This document shows, piece after piece, positions 8,794 to 18,251 of a stretch of 64,000 nt of DNA. The stretch covers positions 264,301 through 328,300 of the forward strand of contig NZ_FQXY01000008.1 of assembly GCF_900130125.1 (NCBI RefSeq). Reading direction: 5' to 3'. The notes below the pieces were generated by a model that was not told the DNA's origin, made no database searches, and saw nothing but the letters and a program-made list of their open reading frames with translations. Positions within the stretch are counted from its first letter, which is position 1; each line of letters starts with the position of its first letter. The translations under genes and the position numbers were made by a program. The DNA is from Bacteroides congonensis. Lineage in GTDB: Bacteria > Bacteroidota > Bacteroidia > Bacteroidales > Bacteroidaceae.

Positions 8794-9501
8794 TACCGGA
8801 TAAGATTCGGGAGAACTGTTGCTAACTGAAAAAATGACCTCTCTTAAAAACGGAATATTTAAACTGGCTGGAAATCAATATAACCAATGACTGGTGGAAA
8901 AGAATAGAGAAACTCCGGCATTTATTAATATGCTTTTTCTGTTTTAAAGGGATTTGAGAGATATGATGATAAAGTTGTAATGGCATACCTGTTTTACTTG
9001 TCATATTGAGTGTTTTATAATGAATAACTAATCATTCGGTTATATTATATCTTCTTCGGCTCTACGATGAAATAGAGAAAAAAGGTCGTTTCGAACACTC
9101 GAAATCCTCTTTCTGTATCTTCCTCACCGAGGAAGGATAGGTTCCTCGGTGAGGAACTTGTCGATGCACACCGAGGAACGCTTCGTTGGTTTAAGTGGAA
9201 TAAAAATTAAGTGGTTGAAGAAATTGCATATTATATGCGGAATTATGTGATATTAGTCTGTATTTATGCATAATATTGCACTTGTTTATGCAGCTTTTAC
9301 TCTAATTCACCACTTTTAAAACAATCGTTTCTCATCGTAATCTTAAAAATAGCACATCCATGATGAATACTTTTTGCACTCTAATTAGAAGAAGTATCCC
9401 CAAAATAGCCTCTGCCATAGAATTATTCGACGAACGCCCTGATAACTCATGACGAAACAAGTAATATAGGAGATAAACTTCGCATACTCAGAGATTTTAC
9501 T
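8794..9501. other. Intergenic region without a supported gene
   Basis: About 700 bp, AT-rich, no convincing open reading frame. Its one clear structure is the inverted-repeat cluster at 9120-9178. A short near-palindrome GCATATTATATGC lies at 9226-9238. The region may hold a decayed gene, but no protein family was recognised. Confidence 0.6.
9120..9178. repeat. 15-bp perfect inverted repeat plus a partial third copy
   Basis: TTCCTCACCGAGGAA (9120-9134) and its exact reverse complement TTCCTCGGTGAGGAA (9142-9156) are separated by 7 bp, and a 10-bp third copy CACCGAGGAA lies at 9169-9178. Each arm is itself nearly palindromic. There is no T-tract, so it is not a typical terminator; it could be a REP-like repeat or a protein-binding site. 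Confidence 0.7.
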
Positions 9502-9509
9502 TATATTTG
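9502..9509 (+). promoter_or_regulatory. Promoter -7 element TATATTTG
   Basis: Exact TAnnTTTG match 29 bp before the start of the first DUF3857 gene; it probably drives both genes of that operon. Confidence 0.65.
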
Positions 9510-9538
9510 TTCTTATAAATAAAATGTAAGTAAAAAAC

Positions 9539-11494
9539 ATGAGAAAACAACTATCAATTACATTAGCTTGTTTCCTTCTTACTTCGGCTACGGCATTCGC
9601 TCAAAGCTGGAAACCTTATGAAAATACTGCGAAGGGAAAGACTTATGAAACATCCGATTGCGTGACATTACTGGATAGCACGCTGGTATCTGTCCAACCT
9701 ACCGGACAAGGTTCGTTTGCTGTGTGCAAAGTGATTAAAGTGCAAACTCCGAAAGGGGCAGTAGCTAACCGGGTAATTAAATACGATTATGACCCTCTGA
9801 CCGCTTATGCCGAATTCAAACGTGTAACCGTTTACCGTGCCAATGGGCAGGTGGATGAACTTGATGTAAAGAAAACCTGTGATTATGCCGCTCCTGCCCG
9901 GGCTATTTATTGGGGAGCGAGACAGATTATGCTCGAAATCGGTGCTTTACACCCCGGTGATATCGTGGATTATGAGATAGCTAAGAAAGGTTTTACTTAT
10001 GCGCTGCTTGGATCCGGAGATGAAGACGATTCACGTTTTATCCCGCCTATGTGCGGACAATTCTATGATATTGTTCCTTTTTGGAGTAGTGTCCCCACCG
10101 TGCGTAAAGTTTATAAAGTGGCTGTCCCCATGGAAAAAGAACTGCAATTCCAGTTCTATCAGGGTGAATGTGCTTCATCCATGCGTTATGAAGACAATAG
10201 CAAGGTGTACACTTTTACAATGGATAATGTGATGCCTTTCGTCAGAGAACCGAATATGGTAGACCTTTTTGATGCGGCTCCCAAACTGATGATGTCTTCT
10301 ACTCCCCAATGGAAAGACAAGTCCTTGTGGTTCAATAAAGTGAATGAAGATTATGGCAGTTTTGCCCCACTGCCCGAAGCACAGAAAAAAGTGGACGAAC
10401 TGATAAAAGGCAAGAAAACCGAGATGGAAAAGATTGCCGTGCTGACTCATTGGGTGGCAGATAATATCCGTTATTCCGGCATATCCATGGGAAAAGGAGA
10501 GGGGTTCACACTTCACAATACTAAAATGAATTATACCGACCGTTGCGGGGTCTGTAAAGACATAGCAGGCACACTGATTTCCTTCTTGCGTATGGCAGGT
10601 TTCGAAGCCTATCCGGCTATGACAATGGCGGGCAGCCGTGTGGAGAGTATTCCCGCCGACCATTTTAATCACTGTGTGGCAGTGGTGAAATTGAGTAACG
10701 GAACGTATATGCCACTCGACCCTACCTGGGTTCCTTTCTGTCGCGAACTGTGGAGCAGTGCCGAACAGCAGCAGAACTATCTGCCGGGTGTGCCCGAAGG
10801 TTCTGATTTGTGCATCACTCCGGTTTCAGCTCCCGAAAATCATTATATGCGTATCAAAGCCGACAACCGCCTGGATGCGGATGGTACTCTGCGTGGTACT
10901 TTCACTCTTACCGCCGAAGGGCAGAGCGACAGCAATATCCGCCGCATCTTTACTACCGGATTTCAGAGCGAATGGAAAAATACAATGGAAAGCCAGCTTT
11001 TAGCCATATCTCCAAAAGCCAAATTGTTGAGTGTAGACTATGGCAAGAATCCTAAAGACTATCAGGCGGCACCTATTAAAATCACTTTCCGTTATGAAAT
11101 ACCTGACTATGCATTAAAAGGAGAGAAGGAGATGTTCTTCCGTCCGTTAGTGATGAATAACCTTTATAACCAGGTGCGTTCTTACTTGCGTATCGACACT
11201 TCGTTGAAAGAACGTAAGTATGGTTTCAAAGATGGATGCTCGCGTCTGGTCGAACTGGATGAAACGATTCAGCTTCCGGCAGGATACAAACTGGCGAATG
11301 CCAACAAGAATGAAACAATGCAAGGTACGGGAGCCGATTTTGAAGGCTCATTGGCGCAGCAAGGAAACAAAGTGTTGCTTCACAACAAACTAGCCTTGAA
11401 GAAACGTGTCTATGAGGCTTCCGACTGGGATAGTTTCCGTAATTCAGTGAATGCCCACAAGGCATATGGTGAATATTTAGTGATTAAAAAGTAG
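9539..11494 (+). CDS. Exported DUF3857/transglutaminase-like protein
   Basis: 651 aa with a signal peptide cleaved after AFAQ (about residue 22). The first 250 residues match the DUF3857 beta domain. The middle is a transglutaminase-like papain fold: CGVCKD puts the likely nucleophile at Cys339, followed by FNHCVAVV (His378) and MPLDPTW (Asp394), giving a full Cys-His-Asp triad. The remainder is a beta-rich C-terminal domain. Members of this family are common periplasmic or surface proteins of Bacteroidota with unknown substrates; protease-like or cross-linking activity is possible. The next gene starts 7 bp downstream and encodes a related protein. Confidence 0.8.
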   Translation: MRKQLSITLACFLLTSATAFAQSWKPYENTAKGKTYETSDCVTLLDSTLVSVQPTGQGSFAVCKVIKVQTPKGAVANRVIKYDYDPLTAYAEFKRVTVYRANGQVDELDVKKTCDYAAPARAIYWGARQIMLEIGALHPGDIVDYEIAKKGFTYALLGSGDEDDSRFIPPMCGQFYDIVPFWSSVPTVRKVYKVAVPMEKELQFQFYQGECASSMRYEDNSKVYTFTMDNVMPFVREPNMVDLFDAAPKLMMSSTPQWKDKSLWFNKVNEDYGSFAPLPEAQKKVDELIKGKKTEMEKIAVLTHWVADNIRYSGISMGKGEGFTLHNTKMNYTDRCGVCKDIAGTLISFLRMAGFEAYPAMTMAGSRVESIPADHFNHCVAVVKLSNGTYMPLDPTWVPFCRELWSSAEQQQNYLPGVPEGSDLCITPVSAPENHYMRIKADNRLDADGTLRGTFTLTAEGQSDSNIRRIFTTGFQSEWKNTMESQLLAISPKAKLLSVDYGKNPKDYQAAPIKITFRYEIPDYALKGEKEMFFRPLVMNNLYNQVRSYLRIDTSLKERKYGFKDGCSRLVELDETIQLPAGYKLANANKNETMQGTGADFEGSLAQQGNKVLLHNKLALKKRVYEASDWDSFRNSVNAHKAYGEYLVIKK

Positions 11495-11500
11495 AGCAGA

Positions 11501-13066
11501 ATGAAAAATATACATTATTATATAACTACACTGGTAGTACTGCTGCTTATAGTAGCTCCGGTGAAAGCGGCATCCGAAGCCGAATTCGGGAAATTGCACA
11601 AAACTTACATCTTGCATGCTGATGGTAGCCAGGAGATGCGTGTACAAAAAGAACTGACACTATTTACCCATGCAGCAATGAATCGTCTGTATGGTGAAAG
11701 TTTTATTATTTATAATCCGAAGTTTCAGGAATTGAAGATTCACGAATCTTACACCTGTCAGAAAGACGGCAATATTGTAAAGACACCCGAAAATGCGTTT
11801 GTGGAAGTACTTCCTTCTGCGGCAGCCGATGCTCCGGCATATAATGGTTTGAAAGAAATGGTCGTAGTCCATACCGGATTGGAGCTAGGAGCTACTATTT
11901 ATCTGGATTACTCGATTATTTCCCGCCCGGGCTATCTACCCGAACTGGACGTGTGCGAGCAGGTGGAAGAACTTTCTCCAATCAAAGAATATATGCTTGC
12001 ATTATCAGTGCCCGAAAACAAGCCTTTGCATTATGAATTATTGAATGGTAAAGCTGTTCCGGCAGTGAAAACTGCGGGTGGTGTAAAGACTGTGACTTGG
12101 GCATTGAAGAATGTGCAACCACGTCCTTATATGCTCGACGTTTCTTTGCCGGCAGGCAATGTGCAGGCTATTGTAGCTTCTACTTATGCTTCAAAAGCCG
12201 ATGCCTTGAAAGTGATTAAACAACAACTCGAGAGTAACGGAAGGGAAGTTTCAGAATTGGCAAAGAAACTGACTGCCAACGCACAAAGCCCGGAGCAAAA
12301 AACGAAACAACTCACTGCTTACGTACAAGGATTAGGAAACTGCCGTTTGTCATTGTCGCAAACCGGATACCGTTTGCGTCCGGCTGCCGAAGTGATTCGT
12401 TCAGCTTATGTGACGGAAGCGGAGAAAGCGGCTTTGTTGGCTGCCTTGCAGCAAGCAAGCGGTATTCAAACTGAAATAAAGGCTGTTTTTCCTGAAACAG
12501 TGAATAAGGATGCAGCAGGACTTGCTACTGTCAGCAAACTGTTTGTTACTGATAATGCAGTTGCTGATATACAAGATTTTGTTTCTGTTGTCAATATGGA
12601 CGCCCAACCAATAGCTTTAAAAACGGTTTCCCATGTGATTTCGCAAACCGACACATTGCGGGTGACTGCAAAAACCGGAAAAGCTTTGGAAGCAGGTTAC
12701 CGGAGATTCGAACTGCCCCAAGCGCAGAGCGGCTGGGCTGCTTATGAAGGACGTTCAACAACTAAGAATACAACTCGTCCGGTTAATCTGCTATTGCGAT
12801 ATTTGCCTGATGAAACTTATACTTGTATTGTGAAAGTAGCTGACGGGATGAAACCGGTAGTGTTACCGACTGATAAAAAGATTGAAAATCCTGTCGGTGC
12901 AATAGAAGTTGCAGTGAGAAAAGCAGCGGATGAAATAGAGATTATCCGTACTTTGAAACTGAAAAAGCAATTAATAACTCCGGCAGAATATCCGGCATAC
13001 TATCGCTTGATGGCAGAATGGATGGATGCTGATAAAAGCACTCTACTCTTTCAAGCTGCAAACTGA
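11501..13066 (+). CDS. Exported DUF3857-like protein with degenerate transglutaminase fold
   Basis: 521 aa with a signal peptide ending at APVKA. It has the same layout as its upstream neighbour: a DUF3857-type N-terminal domain (residues about 30-230), then a helical segment VTEAEKAALLAALQQASGI lining up with the transglutaminase core helix that normally begins GDCKD. The catalytic Cys is replaced, and no equivalent His or Asp is seen, so it is probably non-enzymatic. It may partner or regulate the active homologue 7 bp upstream. A strong terminator hairpin follows at 13085. Confidence 0.7.
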   Translation: MKNIHYYITTLVVLLLIVAPVKAASEAEFGKLHKTYILHADGSQEMRVQKELTLFTHAAMNRLYGESFIIYNPKFQELKIHESYTCQKDGNIVKTPENAFVEVLPSAAADAPAYNGLKEMVVVHTGLELGATIYLDYSIISRPGYLPELDVCEQVEELSPIKEYMLALSVPENKPLHYELLNGKAVPAVKTAGGVKTVTWALKNVQPRPYMLDVSLPAGNVQAIVASTYASKADALKVIKQQLESNGREVSELAKKLTANAQSPEQKTKQLTAYVQGLGNCRLSLSQTGYRLRPAAEVIRSAYVTEAEKAALLAALQQASGIQTEIKAVFPETVNKDAAGLATVSKLFVTDNAVADIQDFVSVVNMDAQPIALKTVSHVISQTDTLRVTAKTGKALEAGYRRFELPQAQSGWAAYEGRSTTKNTTRPVNLLLRYLPDETYTCIVKVADGMKPVVLPTDKKIENPVGAIEVAVRKAADEIEIIRTLKLKKQLITPAEYPAYYRLMAEWMDADKSTLLFQAAN

Positions 13067-13084
13067 ATATCACATAACTTATAA

Positions 13085-13119
13085 AAGATGTCCTCGTTAT
13101 TAAACAACGGGGGCATCTT
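13085..13119 (+). terminator. Intrinsic terminator after the DUF3857 pair
   Basis: A 14-bp stem (13085-13098 with 13106-13119, two G-U pairs) with a 7-nt loop, then GCTTTATTAT. It ends the operon from 9502. Confidence 0.75.
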
Positions 13120-13313
13120 GCTTTATTATATCAATTCCTGTACATGAATATCGTTGCACAGGACAACCCCATATAAGCGTCTGACTTTGCCTGTTTATCA
13201 ACCGGAAGAACACACCAAAATCTGTATCCCTTTATATAAAGAAAATTGTATCTGTTTTTATTTTCTTTTTTTGCTTTACTTTGCAGTGTTGTTTTAATCT
13301 CCCTAAATATTTA

Positions 13314-14516
13314 ATGATTATGAAACTGAATTTCGCAAAAAGAATGTCCTATATCAAGGCATCGGAGATAAGAGAAATACTGAAAGTAACCGAACAGGAT
13401 GATGTCATTTCCTTTGCAGGCGGTCTACCCGCCCCGGAATTGTTTCCGGTGAATGAGATAAATGAAATAACCCGGATTGTTTTGGAAGAAGCGGGAACGA
13501 AGGCGCTCCAATATACTACAACAGAAGGTTATGCTCCTTTAAGAGAGTGGATTGCCGAACGAATGAACAACCGCTTGGGGACATCTTTCGATAAAGATAA
13601 TATTCTGATTACTCATGGCTCCCAACAAGGATTGGACCTGTCGGGAAAAGTCTTTTTGGACGAAGGAGACATAGTCTTGTGCGAAAGCCCTACATACCTG
13701 GCTGCTATCAGCGCATTGAAAGCATACGGATGCAGTTTCATTGAAATCCCGACCGATACGGACGGCATGAATATGAATGTTCTGGAAGATGTGTTGAACA
13801 GTACGAAAAACGTAAAACTGATATATGTCATACCCACCTTCCAAAACCCGACAGGAAGAACCTGGAGCTTGGAAAGACGCAGGAAACTGGCTGAACTGTC
13901 TGCTAAATACAATATTGCAGTTGTCGAAGACAACCCCTATGGCGAATTAAGATTCGAAGGAGAGCATCTGCCATCCGTCAAGTCTTTTGATGAGGCAGGC
14001 AATGTTCTGTGTACAGGTAGCTTTTCCAAAATATTCTGTCCCGGTTTCCGGATTGGCTGGATGGCAGGAGATAAGGAGATTATCCGTAAATACGTTCTGG
14101 TGAAACAAGGCACGGATTTACAATGTAATACTATCGCCCAAATGACCATCGCCGAATACTTGAAACGCTATGACATCAACAAACATATTGCAAAAATAAT
14201 CGAAGTGTACAGAAAACGCAGGGATATTGCCATGAAATGCATGGAGCGTTACTTCCCCGATACTGTTAATTTTACTCATCCCGAAGGCGGATTATTTACG
14301 TGGATAGAACTTCCGGAAGGAGTCCCGGCACGTGAAATCCTGGAAAAATGTCTGGAGAAAAAGATTGCTTTCGTCCCGGGCGGTTCTTTCTTTCCCAACG
14401 GAAACAGGGAAAACACCCTTCGAATCAACTACTCCAATATGCCGGAAGACAGAATAGAGAAGGGACTTCAGATAATGGGCGAAGTCATAACGGAATATAT
14501 CCGTAAATCAAAGTGA
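13314..14516 (+). CDS. PLP-dependent class I aminotransferase
   Basis: About 400 aa, fold type I, close to 2-aminoadipate/aromatic (LysN/ARO8-like) aminotransferases. Visible signatures are VISFAGGLPAPELFP, the turn IPTFQNPTGRTW, VVEDNPYGEL, the PLP lysine motif GSFSKIFCPGFRIGW, and the C-terminal LRINYSN. It moves an amino group from an amino acid to a 2-oxo acid; the substrate is not determined. I chose ATG 13314 (13320 also possible) because the longer frame starts with TTG at 13281 inside a promoter-like TTACTTTG sequence. It lacks the GntR domain of its convergent homologue, and the 3' ends overlap by 9 bp. Confidence 0.8.
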   Translation: MIMKLNFAKRMSYIKASEIREILKVTEQDDVISFAGGLPAPELFPVNEINEITRIVLEEAGTKALQYTTTEGYAPLREWIAERMNNRLGTSFDKDNILITHGSQQGLDLSGKVFLDEGDIVLCESPTYLAAISALKAYGCSFIEIPTDTDGMNMNVLEDVLNSTKNVKLIYVIPTFQNPTGRTWSLERRRKLAELSAKYNIAVVEDNPYGELRFEGEHLPSVKSFDEAGNVLCTGSFSKIFCPGFRIGWMAGDKEIIRKYVLVKQGTDLQCNTIAQMTIAEYLKRYDINKHIAKIIEVYRKRRDIAMKCMERYFPDTVNFTHPEGGLFTWIELPEGVPAREILEKCLEKKIAFVPGGSFFPNGNRENTLRINYSNMPEDRIEKGLQIMGEVITEYIRKSK

Positions 14517-15920
14517 TTCCTTAATCATATTCCCCAATATCATCAAACGTTCTTCGATAAAAGGACTCCACTGCTGACCGTAACTTAAACGCATACAATT
14601 TCTATATTGCTCCTGCAACGTAAACATACGTCCGGGAGCAATACTGATTTTATGCTGCATAGCTTTATAATACAGTTGTGTCGTATCTATCTTTTTATCC
14701 AGCTCTACCCAAAGCATGAATCCGCCTTGCGGAGTGATGATTTTAGTATCTTCGGGGAAATAGTCGATGATAGAACGTGCAAAATGCAGACTGTTCGCAT
14801 GCAACTCATGGCGTAGCTTACGCAAATGATTCTCATACCTGCCGTTTTCCATAAAATTGGCTATCGCTTCCTGATTGAGAGATGGTGAAGATATGAGATG
14901 AATGTTTTTCTGACGAATCACAGCTTCCTTGAATTTTCCGGGTGCAATCCAACCTACCCGATATCCGGGAGCCAATGTCTTTGACACGGAACCACACCAT
15001 AATACAAGTCCTTTTTCATCGAAAGCCTTGCATGGCTTTGGACGTGAATTTCCGAAGAAAACATCTCCATATAAATCATCCTCAATTAAAGGAATATCCT
15101 GTTCTGCCAACATACTCACAATCTCTTTTTTGTGTTCATCGGGCATACAACTGCCCATCGGATTGCTGAAATTACTGATAAGCAGGCACACATTTATCTG
15201 CGGTAACACTTTCCTCAAAGCATCCGGTTCGATACCCGTAACCGGATTTGTAGACAGCTCCAGTACACGAAGTCCCATACTATTGGCTAATTGCAACATT
15301 CCGAAATACACCGGACTTTCAACAGCGATGGTGTCTCCTTTTTGTGCAACGACGGACAGAGCTAAAGAGATGGCATTAGTCACCCCTGTTGTAGTAACAA
15401 TATCATCTTCCGTTAAATTTCCGTTCCAACTATATGTGAAACGGGCTACGTCTTTTCTGAGTCGGACATTTCCTTGCGCATCTTCATATCTCGTCCCGTT
15501 CCCCGGCAGCGAATGCATCGCTTTAGTCAGTTCCTTATTGAGTTTGGCAATAGGCAGAAAAACATCTTCCGGTATCCCCAAGGAAAAACGGGTGATGGAC
15601 GTATCTTCTATCGAACTATATACTTCGGCTATTAAATCCTCGTCCCCCTTCCCCGTAAACTTAATTGCAGGCTGCGTTGTAGCCGGTGCCGACAGGCGCA
15701 ACGGTTTGTAATTGACAATATAACCGGATTTTGGGAGTGAAATGATGAATCCACTCTTTTCCAATTCATAATATGCCTGAATCGCGGTATTCAGACTTAC
15801 TCCATATTCATTGCTAATAGTACGCAGGGAAGGCAGTTTTTCCCCCATTTTCCATATACCTGTTTTTATCTGCCGGGCTATTGTTCCGGCTATTTTCTGA
15901 TATAGAGTCTCTTTTTCCAT
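14508..15920 (-). CDS. MocR-type transcriptional regulator (GntR HTH + aminotransferase fold)
   Basis: 470 aa from ATG 15920. Residues 1-75 form a GntR winged helix (LPSLRTISNEYGVSLNTAIQAYYELE). The rest is an aminotransferase class I fold with ISNFSNPMGS, IEDDLYGD and the PLP-lysine motif CGSVSKTLAPGYRVGWI, so the lysine is retained. MocR proteins use PLP or an amino-acid adduct as effector, PdxR being the best-known type. The protein is convergent with, and overlaps, the aminotransferase gene by 9 bp, which makes that gene or vitamin B6 metabolism a candidate target. The frame extends upstream to 15980, but the added 20 residues do not belong to the HTH family. Confidence 0.85.
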   Translation of the reverse strand: MEKETLYQKIAGTIARQIKTGIWKMGEKLPSLRTISNEYGVSLNTAIQAYYELEKSGFIISLPKSGYIVNYKPLRLSAPATTQPAIKFTGKGDEDLIAEVYSSIEDTSITRFSLGIPEDVFLPIAKLNKELTKAMHSLPGNGTRYEDAQGNVRLRKDVARFTYSWNGNLTEDDIVTTTGVTNAISLALSVVAQKGDTIAVESPVYFGMLQLANSMGLRVLELSTNPVTGIEPDALRKVLPQINVCLLISNFSNPMGSCMPDEHKKEIVSMLAEQDIPLIEDDLYGDVFFGNSRPKPCKAFDEKGLVLWCGSVSKTLAPGYRVGWIAPGKFKEAVIRQKNIHLISSPSLNQEAIANFMENGRYENHLRKLRHELHANSLHFARSIIDYFPEDTKIITPQGGFMLWVELDKKIDTTQLYYKAMQHKISIAPGRMFTLQEQYRNCMRLSYGQQWSPFIEERLMILGNMIKESL

Positions 15921-16059
15921 GCTTATTCCGTATCCCGCAAATGTACATAAAATATGGTGGTATTTGTTTTTATGAGGCAAAAAAATGCTGAAAGAAATAC
16001 GGGCGGAAGCTGTGAAGAGTTCTCTATACAGGGGATAAAATACGGGTAGAGGAGAACGT

Positions 16060-16530
16060 TTATAACAATGGCATTTCTACTCTTGTCACTTGTTCCTCTT
16101 CGGGTACATCAGGACCGGTATAATAATACTCTATAGATGTCCCCGAAGCCTTGTATCCATTGGACTTTATCCATTCCATCATTTCATTGTACAGGGTAGC
16201 CAGTTCGGCATAAGTTCCTCTATGCAGACAGGAAACTATTTTTCTTTCCGGTATTATTATAGATTGTATATCCTCTTTACCTTGTAATTCTTTGGGTGAT
16301 TTAAGACCGATAATCATTCTGATATTCTGTTCAGTCAAACTTTCAAAGTCAGGATATTCAACGTAGGGAATATCTGTTGTGACTTCTCCCTGTTCTTTAA
16401 ATAAAGAGTCTATCCTTACGAAATTTCTCCCGATAGCTTTCGACATTCCGTTCATATCTGTCCGTACTTCAACTGCCAAAGCGAATTGTTCCGGTTGTTT
16501 CAATAGCATGATTTCTGAAATCTTTCCCAT
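16060..16530 (-). CDS. GyrI-like effector-binding domain protein
   Basis: A 156-aa stand-alone GyrI/AraC effector-binding (SOUL/BacR-like) domain. Features are the opening MLLKQPEQFALAVEVRT, the central RKIVSCLHRGTYAELATLYNEM and a terminal YYTGPDVPEEE, the usual surface of drug-binding GyrI proteins. It is last in an operon whose middle gene carries the same domain fused to an AraC DNA-binding region, so it may bind or titrate the same ligand. Confidence 0.75.
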   Translation of the reverse strand: MGKISEIMLLKQPEQFALAVEVRTDMNGMSKAIGRNFVRIDSLFKEQGEVTTDIPYVEYPDFESLTEQNIRMIIGLKSPKELQGKEDIQSIIIPERKIVSCLHRGTYAELATLYNEMMEWIKSNGYKASGTSIEYYYTGPDVPEEEQVTRVEMPLL

Positions 16531-16560
16531 AATAGATTGTTTTAGAGTGTTGATAATTTA

Positions 16561-17694
16561 TTATTTCTTTACGACCGGAATATAAATGTCAGTAATTAAC
16601 TCCGTTTTAAGAGTGGAATCAGGATGATTCATATACATCTCAAAGCTAAAGGTACTTTGAGGACGATACTTGCTTTTCGGAAACCATTCTTCGTAAATTC
16701 TCCGGTAGAATTTGTGCAATAAAGAGTAATCTCCGGTATGCCTGAATATCGCATAGCGACCACCGGGGATTTCCATAATTCCCGGTTGAGAGTCATGTGT
16801 CATGTTATTATCTATCGTTACTCCGAGATAGAAGCGGCATTTATCCATAGGAGTAATGGATGGGTCGTCCATACTGACACTGACAAATTTATAATTCGAT
16901 TTACTTTCATTATATTGTTTGGCATAATTTATCAGCCTGTTCCATATTAATTTATATCGAAGCTCATCCTTGTATTTTTCACCGACTTCAATATAGAATA
17001 TTTTCATTGGCTGAATCGACCAAATCTCAGGGACAATAACCGTATGCTGTTCGTCATGCATCGGCTTGTATTTTTCCCTATATTGCGAAGTCGTTATTTC
17101 AAAATGCTTTTTGAAAGCTTTGGCAAGACTAAACTTTGTCTGATAGTTTGTCTGCTCCAAAATCTGATTGATTGTAAAGTCAGTAGATACTAATAAATGT
17201 GCTATATGTTCAAGTCGTAACCGTTGTATATAGCTTCCTATATTTTCTCCGCTAACGGTCTGAAACACCCTTCTGAAGTGATATTTGGAAAGTCCGCTCA
17301 TGTCACTTAGCATATCTGTATCCAAAGAATCGAATAAGTGATTATTGATATGAACGATAATATCCTGAATCTTCTGGTGGTGAATGTTACTGGTTTCCAA
17401 CTTCTGTTTCCAGCGTTTCAGTTTAGGTAAACGCGTGTTGAGTATAGTTCTCAACTCTTCCGATGAATATGTGGTATCTGCATATTCATTGTACTTGTCG
17501 GTGTATTTTATCCAAATATTAATCATCTCCGACATCGGAATATCAACGATATATTTTCCGTCTTTCAGGCAATAATAGCAGTATTCGTCACTTCGCGACC
17601 CGTCGGAGTTTGTACCCAGATATTTCTCTATATCAAAACGTAAGGGCATCCCGCAACTTTGACAATATTTCTTGTTTATTTCAGATTCAATCAT
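16561..17694 (-). CDS. Zinc-ribbon/AraC/GyrI transcriptional regulator
   Basis: 377 aa with three parts. An N-terminal zinc ribbon has Cys11/Cys14 (CQSC) and Cys39/Cys42 (CYYC). An AraC-type double HTH lies near residues 105-210 (MSGLSKYHFRRVFQTVSGE; ITTSQYREKY). The C-terminal GyrI-like effector-binding domain spans about 220-377 (MKIFYIEVGEKY, EIPGGRYAIFRHTGDYS). This is the Rob/BmrR-like logic of a drug-sensing activator with an added Zn ribbon. Its start codon directly abuts the stop of the DUF3788 gene, and the free GyrI gene follows 30 bp later, so the three are one transcript. Confidence 0.85.
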   Translation of the reverse strand: MIESEINKKYCQSCGMPLRFDIEKYLGTNSDGSRSDEYCYYCLKDGKYIVDIPMSEMINIWIKYTDKYNEYADTTYSSEELRTILNTRLPKLKRWKQKLETSNIHHQKIQDIIVHINNHLFDSLDTDMLSDMSGLSKYHFRRVFQTVSGENIGSYIQRLRLEHIAHLLVSTDFTINQILEQTNYQTKFSLAKAFKKHFEITTSQYREKYKPMHDEQHTVIVPEIWSIQPMKIFYIEVGEKYKDELRYKLIWNRLINYAKQYNESKSNYKFVSVSMDDPSITPMDKCRFYLGVTIDNNMTHDSQPGIMEIPGGRYAIFRHTGDYSLLHKFYRRIYEEWFPKSKYRPQSTFSFEMYMNHPDSTLKTELITDIYIPVVKK

Positions 17695-18111
17695 TTATCG
17701 GTTAGGTTTTCGTTTGATGGATAGAAGTCGCTCCATATCATTGAATAAGCTGGTATCTCTCAGTTCGAACATAATCCACTTTCCATCATGAAAAGTGGTC
17801 GCTTCATCATATATCTTCAGTGTTTCGTTAGAGAAAAGAGCTCGCTGTGATTCAAATTTGGCACGTTCGTCTTTGCCTAAAATGACCATGAAACCGAAAG
17901 TCTGCTCTCTGGCATATAGGGCGCAAAGCGTTTTCCCACCTCTGCGATATTTATATTCGTACTTCCAGGCTTTTCCGCCATGATTCCACAATTGTTCCAT
18001 ATTGTACTTCTGTTCAATAAGTTGGCAAAGTGAAGACCATACATTATAAAGTTCTTTACCTATCAGGTTTTCCAATGTCTCGGGAGTAGGAATCTGCAAA
18101 GTTTCTTTCAT
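17695..18111 (-). CDS. DUF3788 family protein
   Basis: A 138-aa cytosolic protein without membrane segments. The central part (WNHGGKAWKYEYKYRRGGKTLCALY, given here only by its key W, G and K residues; then VILGKDERAKFES and FHDGKWIMFEL) matches the DUF3788 family, small proteins often encoded beside AraC/GyrI regulators and probably related to YdhG/DUF1801-like folds. Function unknown. It is first in the three-gene sensor operon and has a good promoter upstream. Confidence 0.7.
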   Translation of the reverse strand: MKETLQIPTPETLENLIGKELYNVWSSLCQLIEQKYNMEQLWNHGGKAWKYEYKYRRGGKTLCALYAREQTFGFMVILGKDERAKFESQRALFSNETLKIYDEATTFHDGKWIMFELRDTSLFNDMERLLSIKRKPNR

Positions 18112-18145
18112 GACATTCTATATTTACTTTTAATTATCAATATCA

Positions 18146-18153
18146 CAAAGATA
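18146..18153 (-). promoter_or_regulatory. Promoter -7 element TATCTTTG
   Basis: Exact TAnnTTTG on the minus strand, 34 bp before the DUF3788 start; promoter of the DUF3788-AraC-GyrI operon. Confidence 0.6.
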
Positions 18154-18251
18154 GACTGATTTTTCGATAGATAGTTGTCCAATATAGCTGTCTTTTGTAT
18201 GTTTTCGTATATAAAATACGTGTTTGAGGGTATTACAAGAGGGTATTATTC

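Noticed and set aside
8822..9004. 60-codon minus-strand frame after the MATE gene
   Set aside because: No family, no promoter or ribosome-binding site, and composition like the surrounding non-coding DNA.
13281..13313. TTG-initiated N-terminal extension of the aminotransferase
   Set aside because: The TTG lies in a promoter-like TTACTTTG sequence, and the added 11 residues do not belong to the family; ATG 13314 is preferred.
14929..15711. 260-codon plus-strand frame
   Set aside because: It is antisense to the well-supported MocR gene and has no recognisable family or signal.
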